16,467 nucleotides of DNA, from positions 1 through 16,467 of the forward strand of contig JAICLG010000026.1 in the NCBI GenBank assembly GCA_025927515.1, in the 5' to 3' direction. The DNA comes from Hyphomicrobium sp. (GTDB lineage: Bacteria; Pseudomonadota; Alphaproteobacteria; Rhizobiales; Hyphomicrobiaceae). This document shows positions 1 to 7,192 of the stretch, piece after piece (positions within the stretch are counted from its first letter, which is position 1; each line of letters begins with the position of its first letter). Both the position numbers and the translations under genes were made by a program. Below the pieces are notes generated by a model. The model made no database searches. It was given only the letters and a program-made list of their open reading frames with translations, and was not told the origin of the DNA.

Positions 1-578
1 CCTATGTCGAGTTTACGTACGGCATTGGGTATTTGGGCTTCTGGTTCTCGAACATCGAGGGCGAAGGCTACAATCCCATGGAAATGGATATCGTCGCCGG
101 TATTCGTCCCGTAACGGGTCCGGTCAGCTGGGATATCGGTGTTCTTTATTATACCTATCCCGCCAACAGTCTTGGGTGGAGCGCGACGGACTACGTCGAG
201 TTCAAGGTTGGCGCATCGATCACACCGGTCAAGAATTTGACGCTGGGTGTTACGGGCTATGTCACGCCCGATCAGGCGAACTACGGTCAGACCGAGACAA
301 TCGAGGGCACCGCTAGCTATGCTCTGCCGAAGTTCGCAATTTTTGATCCGACCGTCAGCGCTTTGATCGGCTATAGCAACGGCGATGATCAGTTCTCGCC
401 GTGCGCATGCGAAAGCAAGACGGACTACACTTATTGGAACGTCGGTCTGAAGCTTGCCGTAGACAAGTACTTCATGGACTTCCGGTACTGGGATACGGAC
501 ATCTCCAAGTCGCAGCTAGGCGGTAGCGCGGCTGCCGAGTCGCGCTTCGTGTTCTCCGCGGGTGTCACTCTCCCATAA
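1..578 (+). CDS. TorF-like putative outer-membrane porin, C-terminal part (5' end off window)
   Basis: The open frame runs in from the left edge (reading frame starting at base 3) and ends with TAA at 576-578, so the signal peptide and N-terminus are missing. The visible part, about 191 residues, alternates short aromatic and hydrophobic stretches with polar turns, as in a beta-barrel. Segments such as YVEFTYGIGYLGFWFSNIEG and the later SWDIGVLYYTYP resemble the TorF / conserved-hypothetical porin family (TIGR02001 type), whose members are roughly 220-260 residues long. A TTG inside the frame at 33 could be taken for a start, but the frame and the family pattern continue upstream of it. A Cys-x-Cys (CACE) in a late loop is unusual for a barrel. 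The family call comes from recalled sequence pattern. The transported substrate is unknown. The gene appears monocistronic at its 3' end because a strong terminator follows. Confidence 0.75.
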   Translation, partial: YVEFTYGIGYLGFWFSNIEGEGYNPMEMDIVAGIRPVTGPVSWDIGVLYYTYPANSLGWSATDYVEFKVGASITPVKNLTLGVTGYVTPDQANYGQTETIEGTASYALPKFAIFDPTVSALIGYSNGDDQFSPCACESKTDYTYWNVGLKLAVDKYFMDFRYWDTDISKSQLGGSAAAESRFVFSAGVTLP

Positions 579-610
579 GTTTTTCCTCTTGAACCTCCCG
601 ACTGAGTCCA

Positions 611-641
611 CCGGGGCCCTCGCGGGCCCCGGTTCTTTTTT
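611..641 (+). terminator. Rho-independent terminator of the porin gene
   Basis: A perfect 9-bp GC stem, CCGGGGCCC (611-619) paired with GGGCCCCGG (624-632), has a TCGC loop and is extended by an A610-T633 pair. It is followed by a T-rich tract, TTCTTTTTT, at 633-641. It lies 32 bases after the porin stop codon. This is a textbook intrinsic terminator on the plus strand. Confidence 0.93.
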
Positions 642-703
642 GGGGTGACGCGAGGCGAGGGTTTCACAGCCGGGATTTTTTCACAGCTTACCGCACGTGG
701 TAC

Positions 704-719
704 TTGCGAAGTTTCGCAA
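704..719. promoter_or_regulatory. Inverted repeat TTGCGAA-GT-TTCGCAA, possible operator
   Basis: This is a perfect 7-bp-arm palindrome with a 2-base centre, in the non-coding gap between the porin terminator and the next gene (start 767). Its size and symmetry suit a site for a dimeric repressor (TetR- or MarR-like), and its position 48 bases before the start codon suits control of that gene. I do not recognise the motif as a known alphaproteobacterial box. It could also be a small hairpin in the 5' leader. The function is inferred. Confidence 0.35.
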
Positions 720-766
720 CTCACGACAGAAAAGTCGTCTAGGCTCTTTCGCGGGCGGCGCCATTC

Positions 767-1519
767 GTGATTTTCACGGTCGTTACACTCGTCCTATTGA
801 CCGCAGTCATCGCCGCAGCGGTTCTTTCTCCGCGGCTTTTGCCGCGACGGGTTACCGTCGACGACGCCCCGGACCGGCCGCACCCCTTTGGCAGCGAGAT
901 GTCCTGGCTCGCAGTGAAGACGGAAGACGCGCAGCGGCTGGCTGCGATTCTCGGTCTCGAACTTCGCACCGCAAATTGGAATTCGGGTCTCGGCGCGATC
1001 TATGACCTGGATCTCGCCGACGCTTTCGTCTTCGTTTCGCCTCCTATCGAGGGATGGACGATCGTCGCCGGCGTATCGCTGCCATTGCCCACGGGTGGCA
1101 CTTTTATAGACAAGACGGCGCCGCTGCTTCATCGCATAGCGAGCCACTTCCCAGATGTTCAGTATTTCGCGACATTTCCGATCATCGATTTCTATGCCTG
1201 GGCACGATTTGAGAACGGGAACCTCGTCAGGGCTTTTGCCGCTGGCGAGGCAGGCGTCGTTTGGGATATTGGCGGTCTGACGCCCGAAGAGAGGCGGCTT
1301 GGCCTCTCAATGATCGAGTTCAGGGGCGTTCGCGATCGCCACGGCGATGTCGGCGGGCCGCTGCTTCTGCATCCGACCGAAGGACACGTCCTTGGCGTCG
1401 CCGATGGGTGGAGCATCAATCCGATGGCGCTTGAAGGCATTGCGGCTGAGGCGGGCCTCGGTTGGGTCGCCTATGCGCCGGTGACGTGGCGTACCGAGCG
1501 GCTGCGATCCGCGGCTTAA
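767..1519 (+). CDS. Uncharacterised membrane-anchored protein
   Basis: This is a 250-residue protein of unrecognised function. Residues 3-22 form one hydrophobic segment (TVVTLVLLTAVIAAAVL), a likely N-terminal membrane anchor or uncleaved signal. The rest is a soluble domain rich in aromatic residues. Its most motif-like part is residues 127-180: it starts HFPDVQYFATFPIIDFYAWA, then ENGNLVRAFAAGEAG, then LTPEERRLGL. I have an impression of similar hypothetical proteins in other bacteria but know of no assigned activity. The start is GTG with only a weak ribosome-binding site, and no ATG precedes it in frame. The next in-frame ATG (residue 45) would remove the membrane segment. It is flanked upstream by a terminator and a palindrome, and downstream it converges with the RNase T2 gene 66 bases away, so it is probably a single-gene unit. 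Confidence 0.7.
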   Translation: MIFTVVTLVLLTAVIAAAVLSPRLLPRRVTVDDAPDRPHPFGSEMSWLAVKTEDAQRLAAILGLELRTANWNSGLGAIYDLDLADAFVFVSPPIEGWTIVAGVSLPLPTGGTFIDKTAPLLHRIASHFPDVQYFATFPIIDFYAWARFENGNLVRAFAAGEAGVVWDIGGLTPEERRLGLSMIEFRGVRDRHGDVGGPLLLHPTEGHVLGVADGWSINPMALEGIAAEAGLGWVAYAPVTWRTERLRSAA

Positions 1520-1585
1520 GCTGTTCATTAAACTCAGACGCCGCCTCAGAGCGCAATGGCGTGCAAAACTCACGAGTCTCCGTAT

Positions 1586-2503
1586 CTACGGATTACTCCG
1601 GCCGTAATCGTAATTCATGCGTGGGCCGGGAAGCGGCGACTGTTGATCGACGTTTGCCGGTGCCGAATTGACGGGTGCTGTTTGCCGAGCACTTGCACCT
1701 GTCGGTGGAATGAACACCCGATTGCTAGAGCACAGCTTGTTCTGGTTTTCGTTCCGCCCGCAGGCACGAGTATGTCCGTCCTTTGAAAAGCAGATGCGGA
1801 CTTCCTTCAGCCCTTTGCCGTCGCAGACGACGGCCAGCATATCCGCGTTGAGGTTCGGGTTAGCTTGCAGGAACGCGTCGCGGATTTCCGAAGGCGTCGC
1901 ATATTGCGCCTCGGGAGGGCTTCGAAACCGCTGCGGTATCGTAACGGCGTTGAACAGACGATGCGCGGTCGAAAAGTATTGCGCGGGATCCAGTCCAGAG
2001 CAGGTGCCGTGCGTCCGGTATTCGTGGATGACGAGGCCGCGGCTTGGCATGATGTCGAGCATGCTCGCGATGACATTGTCGGGAACGAACGGCCGTCGCG
2101 GCAAGCGGCATGAGGATGGATAGCCATAATTATATTGCGGCCATAGTCCGTGCAGGACGAATGAATAGCGCCGCCCATCCCGGCGATTGCACTGCTGTTC
2201 GTTACGATCGGCGTTCTCGGCGCAATAAGAGGGACTCCAGGAGAGAACGAGCGCGTAGTAATCGAATTGGCCGGCAATGTTGCGCTCGCCGCCGTTGCCG
2301 TAGCTATTGCGGTAGCCATCGCCGCTGCTGTAGCCGTTTCCACCTTGGGCTTTGCCGGTGTTGCTGTCTGCGTTTGGGCGTGTGCTGGTGTTGGACGCGC
2401 TGCCGGTCGGCCAGGAGCTGTTTTGCTGCGTGGCGTAGTGCACCGCCAGCCATCCGACGAGTGCAAAGACGACGACGGTCAGGAGCAGATGCGGCTTAAG
2501 CAT
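1586..2503 (-). CDS. Ribonuclease T2 family protein, exported
   Basis: RNase T2 enzymes cleave single-stranded RNA through a 2',3'-cyclic phosphate, usually in the periplasm or outside the cell. Both active-site signatures are present. CAS I is HGLWPQ at residues 118-123 (catalytic His118). CAS II is HEYRTHGTC at 160-168 (His160, Glu161, His165). Cysteines at 94, 105, 132, 168, 227, 238, 248 and 258 could form disulfides. Residues 5-22 are a hydrophobic export or anchor segment. Residues 26-78 are a low-complexity Ser/Asn/Gly/Tyr linker. The tail after about 270 is Pro/Ala-rich. I chose the ATG at 2503 (305 residues) because it begins right at the hydrophobic segment; the longer frame from 2569 would overlap the upstream peptidase gene. 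It lies 46 bases downstream of the M20 peptidase stop on the same strand, possibly cotranscribed. E. coli RNase I is a distant relative. Confidence 0.9.
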   Translation of the reverse strand: MLKPHLLLTVVVFALVGWLAVHYATQQNSSWPTGSASNTSTRPNADSNTGKAQGGNGYSSGDGYRNSYGNGGERNIAGQFDYYALVLSWSPSYCAENADRNEQQCNRRDGRRYSFVLHGLWPQYNYGYPSSCRLPRRPFVPDNVIASMLDIMPSRGLVIHEYRTHGTCSGLDPAQYFSTAHRLFNAVTIPQRFRSPPEAQYATPSEIRDAFLQANPNLNADMLAVVCDGKGLKEVRICFSKDGHTRACGRNENQNKLCSSNRVFIPPTGASARQTAPVNSAPANVDQQSPLPGPRMNYDYGRSNP

Positions 2504-2549
2504 TCCGGTGTCTCGATGCGTTTGCTGCGAAGCATTCCGGCGAGAAGTT

Positions 2550-3953
2550 CTACGCGGCGGCCGGCGCAAGCGCGGCGAGAATCCGCGCCCAGCTGCGTGC
2601 TCCCTTCTCGAAGCTGCGAATGTTGTATTTTTCGTTCGGGGAATGGATGCGATCGTCGTCCAGGCCGAAACCGATCAGCAGGCTGTCCATGCCGAGGGCA
2701 TCGCGAAAGGACGTCACGATCGGGATAGACGCCCCGCTACCCATAAGGACGGCGGGCTTTCCCCATTCCTCTTCAAGTGCTCTGGCGGCGGCTTGCATCG
2801 ACGGATCGGTGGTGTCGAAGCTGACGGCCCCGGAGCCATGATGGCCAAGCCACGTCGCCTTGCAATCGGCAGGCAGGATCTTATCGACGTAATCGTGAAG
2901 GGCTTTCATCACCTTGTCCGGGTCCTGTCCGGGCACAAGACGGCAGGTAATCTTAGTTGAAGCCTTTGCCGGGATGACCGTCTTTGACCCGACGCCCTGG
3001 TAGCCTCCAGTTACGCCATTGAATTCCAGCGTCGGGCGCGACCAAAGCTGTTCGATGACGGTGCGGCCTTGTTCTCCCGCTGGTGTTTTCAGTCCCACAG
3101 AACCGAGGAACGACTGGGCTCTGAGACCCAATGATTTCCATTGAGCGAGTTGCGCGGGCGCTGGGTCCTGGACACCGTCATAAAAGCCTGGAACGGCAAT
3201 CTTTCCGGTCTCGTCATGGAGCGCGGCCATGACCTTGGCGAGCGCCCGTATGGGGTTCGTTACAGGACCGCCGTAGATGCCGGAATGAACATCGCGATTT
3301 GGCGCGGTGATGACAAGCTCATCACCGACGAGGCCGCGCAGCATCGTCGTAATCGCAGGCGTGTCCTTGTCCCATTGCCCGGTATCGCAGACGAGCACGA
3401 GATCGGCTTTCAATTCGTCTCCGTGCTTTGCCAGGAATCCAGGCAGCGACGGCGATCCGCATTCTTCCTCGCCTTCGATCAGTACTGATACCGCGACGGG
3501 CAATTGGCCTTGAACCTTCATCCAGGCGCGGGCCGCCTCGAAGAAGGTCATCAACTGGCCCTTGTTATCCTCGGCTCCACGGGCGACGATGACCTCGCCG
3601 TTTGCCGGGTCGCTGGTGACGCGCGGTTCGAAGGGCGGCGTTTCCCAAAGATCGAGCGGATCGGGCGGCTGCACGTCATAGTGTCCATAAAAGAGCACGT
3701 GCGGTACGCCAGGGTCGCGTCGAGCGCGGTCGTGCGCCACGACCATCGGATGACCGCTTGTTGGCACAACTTTGGCTTCGGCGAAGCCGAAATCCTTGAG
3801 CGTCGCGGCACACCATTCGGCGGCTTTGCGGCAGCTCGCCTTGTGAGCCGGGTCGGTCGAGATGCTATCTATCCGTAACAACTCGAACAAGCGGTCGAGT
3901 CCGGCAGCTTTTGATTGACCAAGTGTTTCGAGAACGGTCTCCAGGGCGGGCAT
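2550..3953 (-). CDS. M20-family metallopeptidase (CNDP2-like dipeptidase)
   Basis: This is a 467-residue cytosolic M20 zinc peptidase of the nonspecific-dipeptidase type, expected to hydrolyse dipeptides. Recognisable active-site elements occur in order: YGHYDVQPPDP (metal ligand His91, catalytic Asp93), RGAEDNKGQ (bridging Asp129), EGEEECGS (general base Glu163 and ligand Glu164), CDTGQWD (ligand Asp190), DVHSGIYGG (His223, dimerisation-domain substrate contact), and IHSPNEK near the C-terminus (ligand His437). The residue roles are taken by analogy with CNDP2 and carboxypeptidase G2. Length and layout match the family, and no signal peptide is seen. The ATG at 3953 has an upstream GGAAAG at good spacing. 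It is divergent from ppdK across 130 bases and is followed on the same strand by the RNase T2 gene. The exact substrate cannot be read from sequence; annotation as ArgE or DapE is possible but less likely. Confidence 0.92.
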   Translation of the reverse strand: MPALETVLETLGQSKAAGLDRLFELLRIDSISTDPAHKASCRKAAEWCAATLKDFGFAEAKVVPTSGHPMVVAHDRARRDPGVPHVLFYGHYDVQPPDPLDLWETPPFEPRVTSDPANGEVIVARGAEDNKGQLMTFFEAARAWMKVQGQLPVAVSVLIEGEEECGSPSLPGFLAKHGDELKADLVLVCDTGQWDKDTPAITTMLRGLVGDELVITAPNRDVHSGIYGGPVTNPIRALAKVMAALHDETGKIAVPGFYDGVQDPAPAQLAQWKSLGLRAQSFLGSVGLKTPAGEQGRTVIEQLWSRPTLEFNGVTGGYQGVGSKTVIPAKASTKITCRLVPGQDPDKVMKALHDYVDKILPADCKATWLGHHGSGAVSFDTTDPSMQAAARALEEEWGKPAVLMGSGASIPIVTSFRDALGMDSLLIGFGLDDDRIHSPNEKYNIRSFEKGARSWARILAALAPAAA

Positions 3954-4083
3954 CGTGATAGACTTTCCATAAGACTGCGAAACAAGGCGGCAAGGGACTT
4001 CAACTAGGAATAGTGAGCTTCATTTGCTATGGCACGTCTCCTGACGCGGATCATGGCAGCATGAAGATCGCACCGGAGGTCTG
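3954..4083. promoter_or_regulatory. Divergent intergenic region between M20 peptidase and ppdK
   Basis: These 130 bases must hold the promoters of two divergent genes. I cannot point to a convincing -35/-10 pair or an operator palindrome. Two very short frames precede ppdK: ATG GCA GCA TGA at 4053-4064, and an 8-codon frame at 4061-4084 (MKIAPEV, stop). The second stop overlaps the ppdK start as TGATG and contains the ppdK Shine-Dalgarno sequence. They may be chance. Confidence 0.5.
4075..4079 (+). promoter_or_regulatory. Ribosome-binding site of ppdK
   Basis: GGAGG lies four bases upstream of the ATG at 4084. The spacing is slightly short, but the match is strong and it fixes the ppdK start. 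Confidence 0.8.
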
Positions 4084-6789
4084 ATGGCACAGCCGGACAC
4101 TGACGGCAAAAAAAAATGGGTCTACGCCTTTGCTCCCGGCAAGGCGGAGGGCGGGGCCGATATGGCCGAGCTCCTCGGCGGCAAGGGCGCCAATCTTGCC
4201 GAGATGGCGGCCCTGGGAATGCCTGTTCCGCCGGGCTTCACGATTACAACCGACGTATGCGACGCCTTTTTCGCAGCAGGAAGCAAACTGCCGGAATCGT
4301 TGAAGGGTGATGTTCTGCAGGCGCTCGATGCTGTCGGAAAAACCGTCAACGCGCGCTTCGGAGACGAAAACCGCCCGCTGCTCGTATCGGTGCGTTCCGG
4401 CTCTCGCGCGTCGATGCCGGGCATGATGGACACGATCCTGAACCTCGGTCTCAACGACAAGACGGTCGAGGGGCTTGCAGCGCTAACGGGCAACTCGCGC
4501 TTTGCTTTCGACAGCTATCGCCGTTTCATTCAAATGTACGGTGACGTCGTGCTCGGCGTCGATCACGGCGCATTCGAAGACATTCTCGAAAATTTCAAGA
4601 ACCTCAACGGATATTCTGCAGACACCGATCTCGATGAGGAAGCCTGGCGCGAGATCATCGCGGATTACAAGGCGGCGATCGAGCGCGAGCATGGCGCGCC
4701 TTTCCCGCAAGACACAGGCGAACAGCTCTGGGGTGCCATCGCCGCGGTTTTCGATTCCTGGCACAATCCGCGCGCCGAAACATATCGCAGGTTGCACGAC
4801 ATCTCGGACGAGTGGGGTACCGCCGTCACGGTGCAGGCGATGGTGTTCGGCAATCTCGGGGACAACTCGGCGACGGGTGTTGCCTTCACGCGCAACCCGT
4901 CGACGGGTGAAAAAGAAATATTCGGCGAATACCTTCCGAATGCGCAGGGAGAGGACGTCGTCGCCGGTATCCGCACGCCGCAGCCGCTGACGAAGAAAAG
5001 CGCGCGTGAGGCTCCGGAAACGGCTCTCGAAGTCGCGATGCCGGAGGCGTTCGCTGAGCTGGCGCAGATCTTTGACCAGCTCGAACGGCATTATCGCGAC
5101 ATGCAGGATGTCGAGTTCACGGTCCAACTCGGCAAGCTGTGGATCCTGCAGACGCGGGCCGGCAAGCGCACGACCGAAGCGGCGCTCAAGATTGCGGTCG
5201 ATCTCGCGGCGGAAAATCTCATCAGCCAGGAGGAAGCGATCCTCAGGATCGAGCCAACGCAACTCGATCAGCTATTGCATCCAGCGATCGATCCTTCGGC
5301 TGACCACGACTTGATCGCGAGAGGCCTACCGGCGTCTCCGGGTGCCGCCTCGGGCGAGATCGTCTTTCATTCCGAAATGGCGGAAGCGCTGAAGGCCAAG
5401 GGCAGGGAGGTCATCCTCGTTCGTTCGGAAACCAGCCCGGAGGACGTGCAGGGTATGCACGCGGCCGTCGGCATCCTGACGGCGCGGGGCGGCATGACGA
5501 GCCATGCAGCCGTCGTCGCGCGCGGTATGGGCAGGCCGTGTGTCTCGGGCGCCGGGACGCTCAAGATCGATACCAACGCGGGGACGATGCGCGCCGGCGT
5601 GCGCACATTCAAGTCCGGCGACATCATCTCGATCGATGGCAGCACCGGGCGCGTCTACGCCGGAAAAGCCAAGATGCTGCCGCCGCAACTGTCGGGTACT
5701 TTTGCGACCGTCATGGAATGGGCGGATCGCACCCGGCGCATGAAAGTCCGCACCAATGCCGACACGCCGCGTGACGCGCGGCAAGCCCGGTCGTTTGGAG
5801 CGGAGGGCATCGGCCTTTGCCGCACGGAGCATATGTTTTTCGAGGAAGGGCGCATTCTTGCCGTCCGCGAGATGATCTGCGCCGAGGATGAGGAGGGGCG
5901 TCAGCAGGCGTTGGACAAGCTCCTGCCCGTGCAGCGCGCGGACTTCGAAGAGCTGTTCGAGATCATGGCGGGATTGCCCGTGACGATCCGATTGCTCGAT
6001 CCGCCCTTACACGAGTTTCTGCCGCACGAGGACCGCGAAGCGGCGCAAGTCGCAGCGGCGCTTGGAATGGATTTGATGCGTCTCAAGTCGCGCGTCGCAG
6101 AGCTTGAGGAATTCAACCCGATGCTGGGTTTCCGGGGTTGCCGCCTCGGTATCAAATTTCCGGAGATTACGCGCATGCAGGTGCGTGCGATTTTCGAGGC
6201 TGCCGTCAATGCCGAGAAGAAAACGGGAGAAGCGGTGCGGCCGGAGGTCATGATTCCGTTCGTCGCCTACAGGCGTGAGTTCGACGTCCTGCGCCGCGTT
6301 GTCGTCGAGACCGCTGAAGCCGTCGCGCGCGAGACAGGCGTTACGATTCCCTACGATGTGGGAACGATGATCGAGCTGCCCAGGGCGGCGTTGCGCGCTG
6401 CAGACATCGCGGGTGGACCGTCGGGTGCGGATTTCTTCTCATTCGGTACGAACGATCTGACACAGACGGCACTCGGGCTGTCTCGCGATGACGCCGCGCC
6501 CATTTTATCGAACTATCTTGAGCATGAAGTGATCTCGACGGACCCATTCGTCACAATCGATCAAAGAGGTGTGGGAGAGCTGGTCAAAATCGGCACCGAA
6601 CGCGGGCGTGCGGCGAAGCCCGGCCTCAAGACCGGCATATGTGGCGAACATGGCGGTGATCCGAAGTCGATCGAATTCTTCGAGAATATCGATCTCGACT
6701 ACGTTTCGTGTTCGCCGTTCCGCGTGCCTGTCGCGCGTTTATCCGCGGCGCAAGCGACCATCCGGCGGCGCGCGAAATCGAAGTCATAA
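4084..6789 (+). CDS. ppdK: Pyruvate, phosphate dikinase
   Basis: This cytosolic enzyme interconverts pyruvate + ATP + Pi and PEP + AMP + PPi. It supplies PEP for gluconeogenesis or, in methylotrophs, for the serine cycle, or runs in the glycolytic direction with PPi. The 901-residue length is typical. The N-terminal nucleotide-binding part carries GGKGANLAEMAALGMPVPPG (residues 28-47) and RSGSRASMPGMMDT. The central phosphohistidine domain carries GGMTSHAAVVARGMGRPCVSG, with the phosphorylated His474. Thr472 beside it is the position modified by the PDRP kinase/phosphorylase in plants and some bacteria. The C-terminal PEP/pyruvate barrel has GTMIELPRAALRA, FGTNDLTQTALGLSRDDA and GICGEHGGDP with catalytic Cys853. 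All key residues are present. It appears to be a single-gene unit with its own GGAGG site, divergent from the peptidase. No DUF299/PDRP gene is in the window. PEP synthase is excluded by domain order and motif context. Confidence 0.97.
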   Translation: MAQPDTDGKKKWVYAFAPGKAEGGADMAELLGGKGANLAEMAALGMPVPPGFTITTDVCDAFFAAGSKLPESLKGDVLQALDAVGKTVNARFGDENRPLLVSVRSGSRASMPGMMDTILNLGLNDKTVEGLAALTGNSRFAFDSYRRFIQMYGDVVLGVDHGAFEDILENFKNLNGYSADTDLDEEAWREIIADYKAAIEREHGAPFPQDTGEQLWGAIAAVFDSWHNPRAETYRRLHDISDEWGTAVTVQAMVFGNLGDNSATGVAFTRNPSTGEKEIFGEYLPNAQGEDVVAGIRTPQPLTKKSAREAPETALEVAMPEAFAELAQIFDQLERHYRDMQDVEFTVQLGKLWILQTRAGKRTTEAALKIAVDLAAENLISQEEAILRIEPTQLDQLLHPAIDPSADHDLIARGLPASPGAASGEIVFHSEMAEALKAKGREVILVRSETSPEDVQGMHAAVGILTARGGMTSHAAVVARGMGRPCVSGAGTLKIDTNAGTMRAGVRTFKSGDIISIDGSTGRVYAGKAKMLPPQLSGTFATVMEWADRTRRMKVRTNADTPRDARQARSFGAEGIGLCRTEHMFFEEGRILAVREMICAEDEEGRQQALDKLLPVQRADFEELFEIMAGLPVTIRLLDPPLHEFLPHEDREAAQVAAALGMDLMRLKSRVAELEEFNPMLGFRGCRLGIKFPEITRMQVRAIFEAAVNAEKKTGEAVRPEVMIPFVAYRREFDVLRRVVVETAEAVARETGVTIPYDVGTMIELPRAALRAADIAGGPSGADFFSFGTNDLTQTALGLSRDDAAPILSNYLEHEVISTDPFVTIDQRGVGELVKIGTERGRAAKPGLKTGICGEHGGDPKSIEFFENIDLDYVSCSPFRVPVARLSAAQATIRRRAKSKS

Positions 6790-6888
6790 GCCGATCACGT
6801 TTACCGTCCTGTCCGCGGAGGCGAGCATCCGTCCAAGTTTCTGCCGGGCTTAATTCCATCGGCTTGGATGGATCCCGGCCTGCGCATC

Positions 6889-7116
6889 CTACAACGGGCC
6901 ATTCTCGCGGCGGTCGAGGTCGTCGAGGCGGGGCTGGCGCGGTCGCGGTCCTTTGTTCTTTGGCGTGAATAGCAGCCAGATGACGAGCGGCGGGATAATG
7001 AAGCTCCACGCCATCCAATAGGAATAATCGCGATTTTTGAAGCCCGCGAGGATCGCCGCAAGTGCCGAGGCGGCAACGGCGACCAGACCCCACACCACGA
7101 TCCATTGCATTGCCAT
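6889..7116 (-). CDS. Small two-helix membrane protein
   Basis: This 75-residue protein has two hydrophobic segments, about residues 5-24 (IVVWGLVAVAASALAAILAG) and 34-50 (MAWSFIIPPLVIWLLF). A short polar loop, GFKNRDYSYW, separates them, and a charged C-terminal tail rich in Arg/Asp/Pro follows. The pattern of two helices then a basic, polar tail is that of a genuine small inner-membrane protein rather than a chance frame. A GAGGG lies just upstream of the ATG at 7116; a second ATG two codons in is equally possible. It lies downstream of nadC on the same strand, 76 bases away, so it could be the last gene of that transcript. The function is unknown. Confidence 0.72.
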   Translation of the reverse strand: MAMQWIVVWGLVAVAASALAAILAGFKNRDYSYWMAWSFIIPPLVIWLLFTPKNKGPRPRQPRLDDLDRRENGPL

Positions 7117-7136
7117 GGCACCCTCGCTTGCGAAGC

Positions 7137-7157
7137 CCGGTAAAGCTTGCCGGTTTT
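7137..7157 (+). terminator. Weak hairpin with short T-run
   Basis: CCGGTAA (7137-7143) pairs with TTGCCGG (7147-7153) through seven pairs including one T-G, with an AGC loop followed by TTTT. The T-run lies on the plus strand, so it would stop transcription arriving from ppdK rather than from nadC. The signal is marginal. Confidence 0.25.
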
Positions 7158-7192
7158 ATCACTCCCTCACATGTATTTCGAGTACGGCGAAT

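Noticed and set aside
1580..1591. CCGTA-TC-TACGG mini-hairpin at the RNase T2 stop codon
   Set aside because: The stem is only five base pairs with a two-base loop and no adequate T-run; not supportable as a terminator.
2053..2064. GAGCATGCTC palindrome resembling the nad operator arms
   Set aside because: The arms are in the opposite order without the 5-base spacer, and it lies inside the RNase T2 coding sequence.
4483..5262. 259-codon minus-strand open frame opposite ppdK
   Set aside because: It is Arg-rich, antisense to the conserved N-terminal half of PPDK, and has no recognisable motif.
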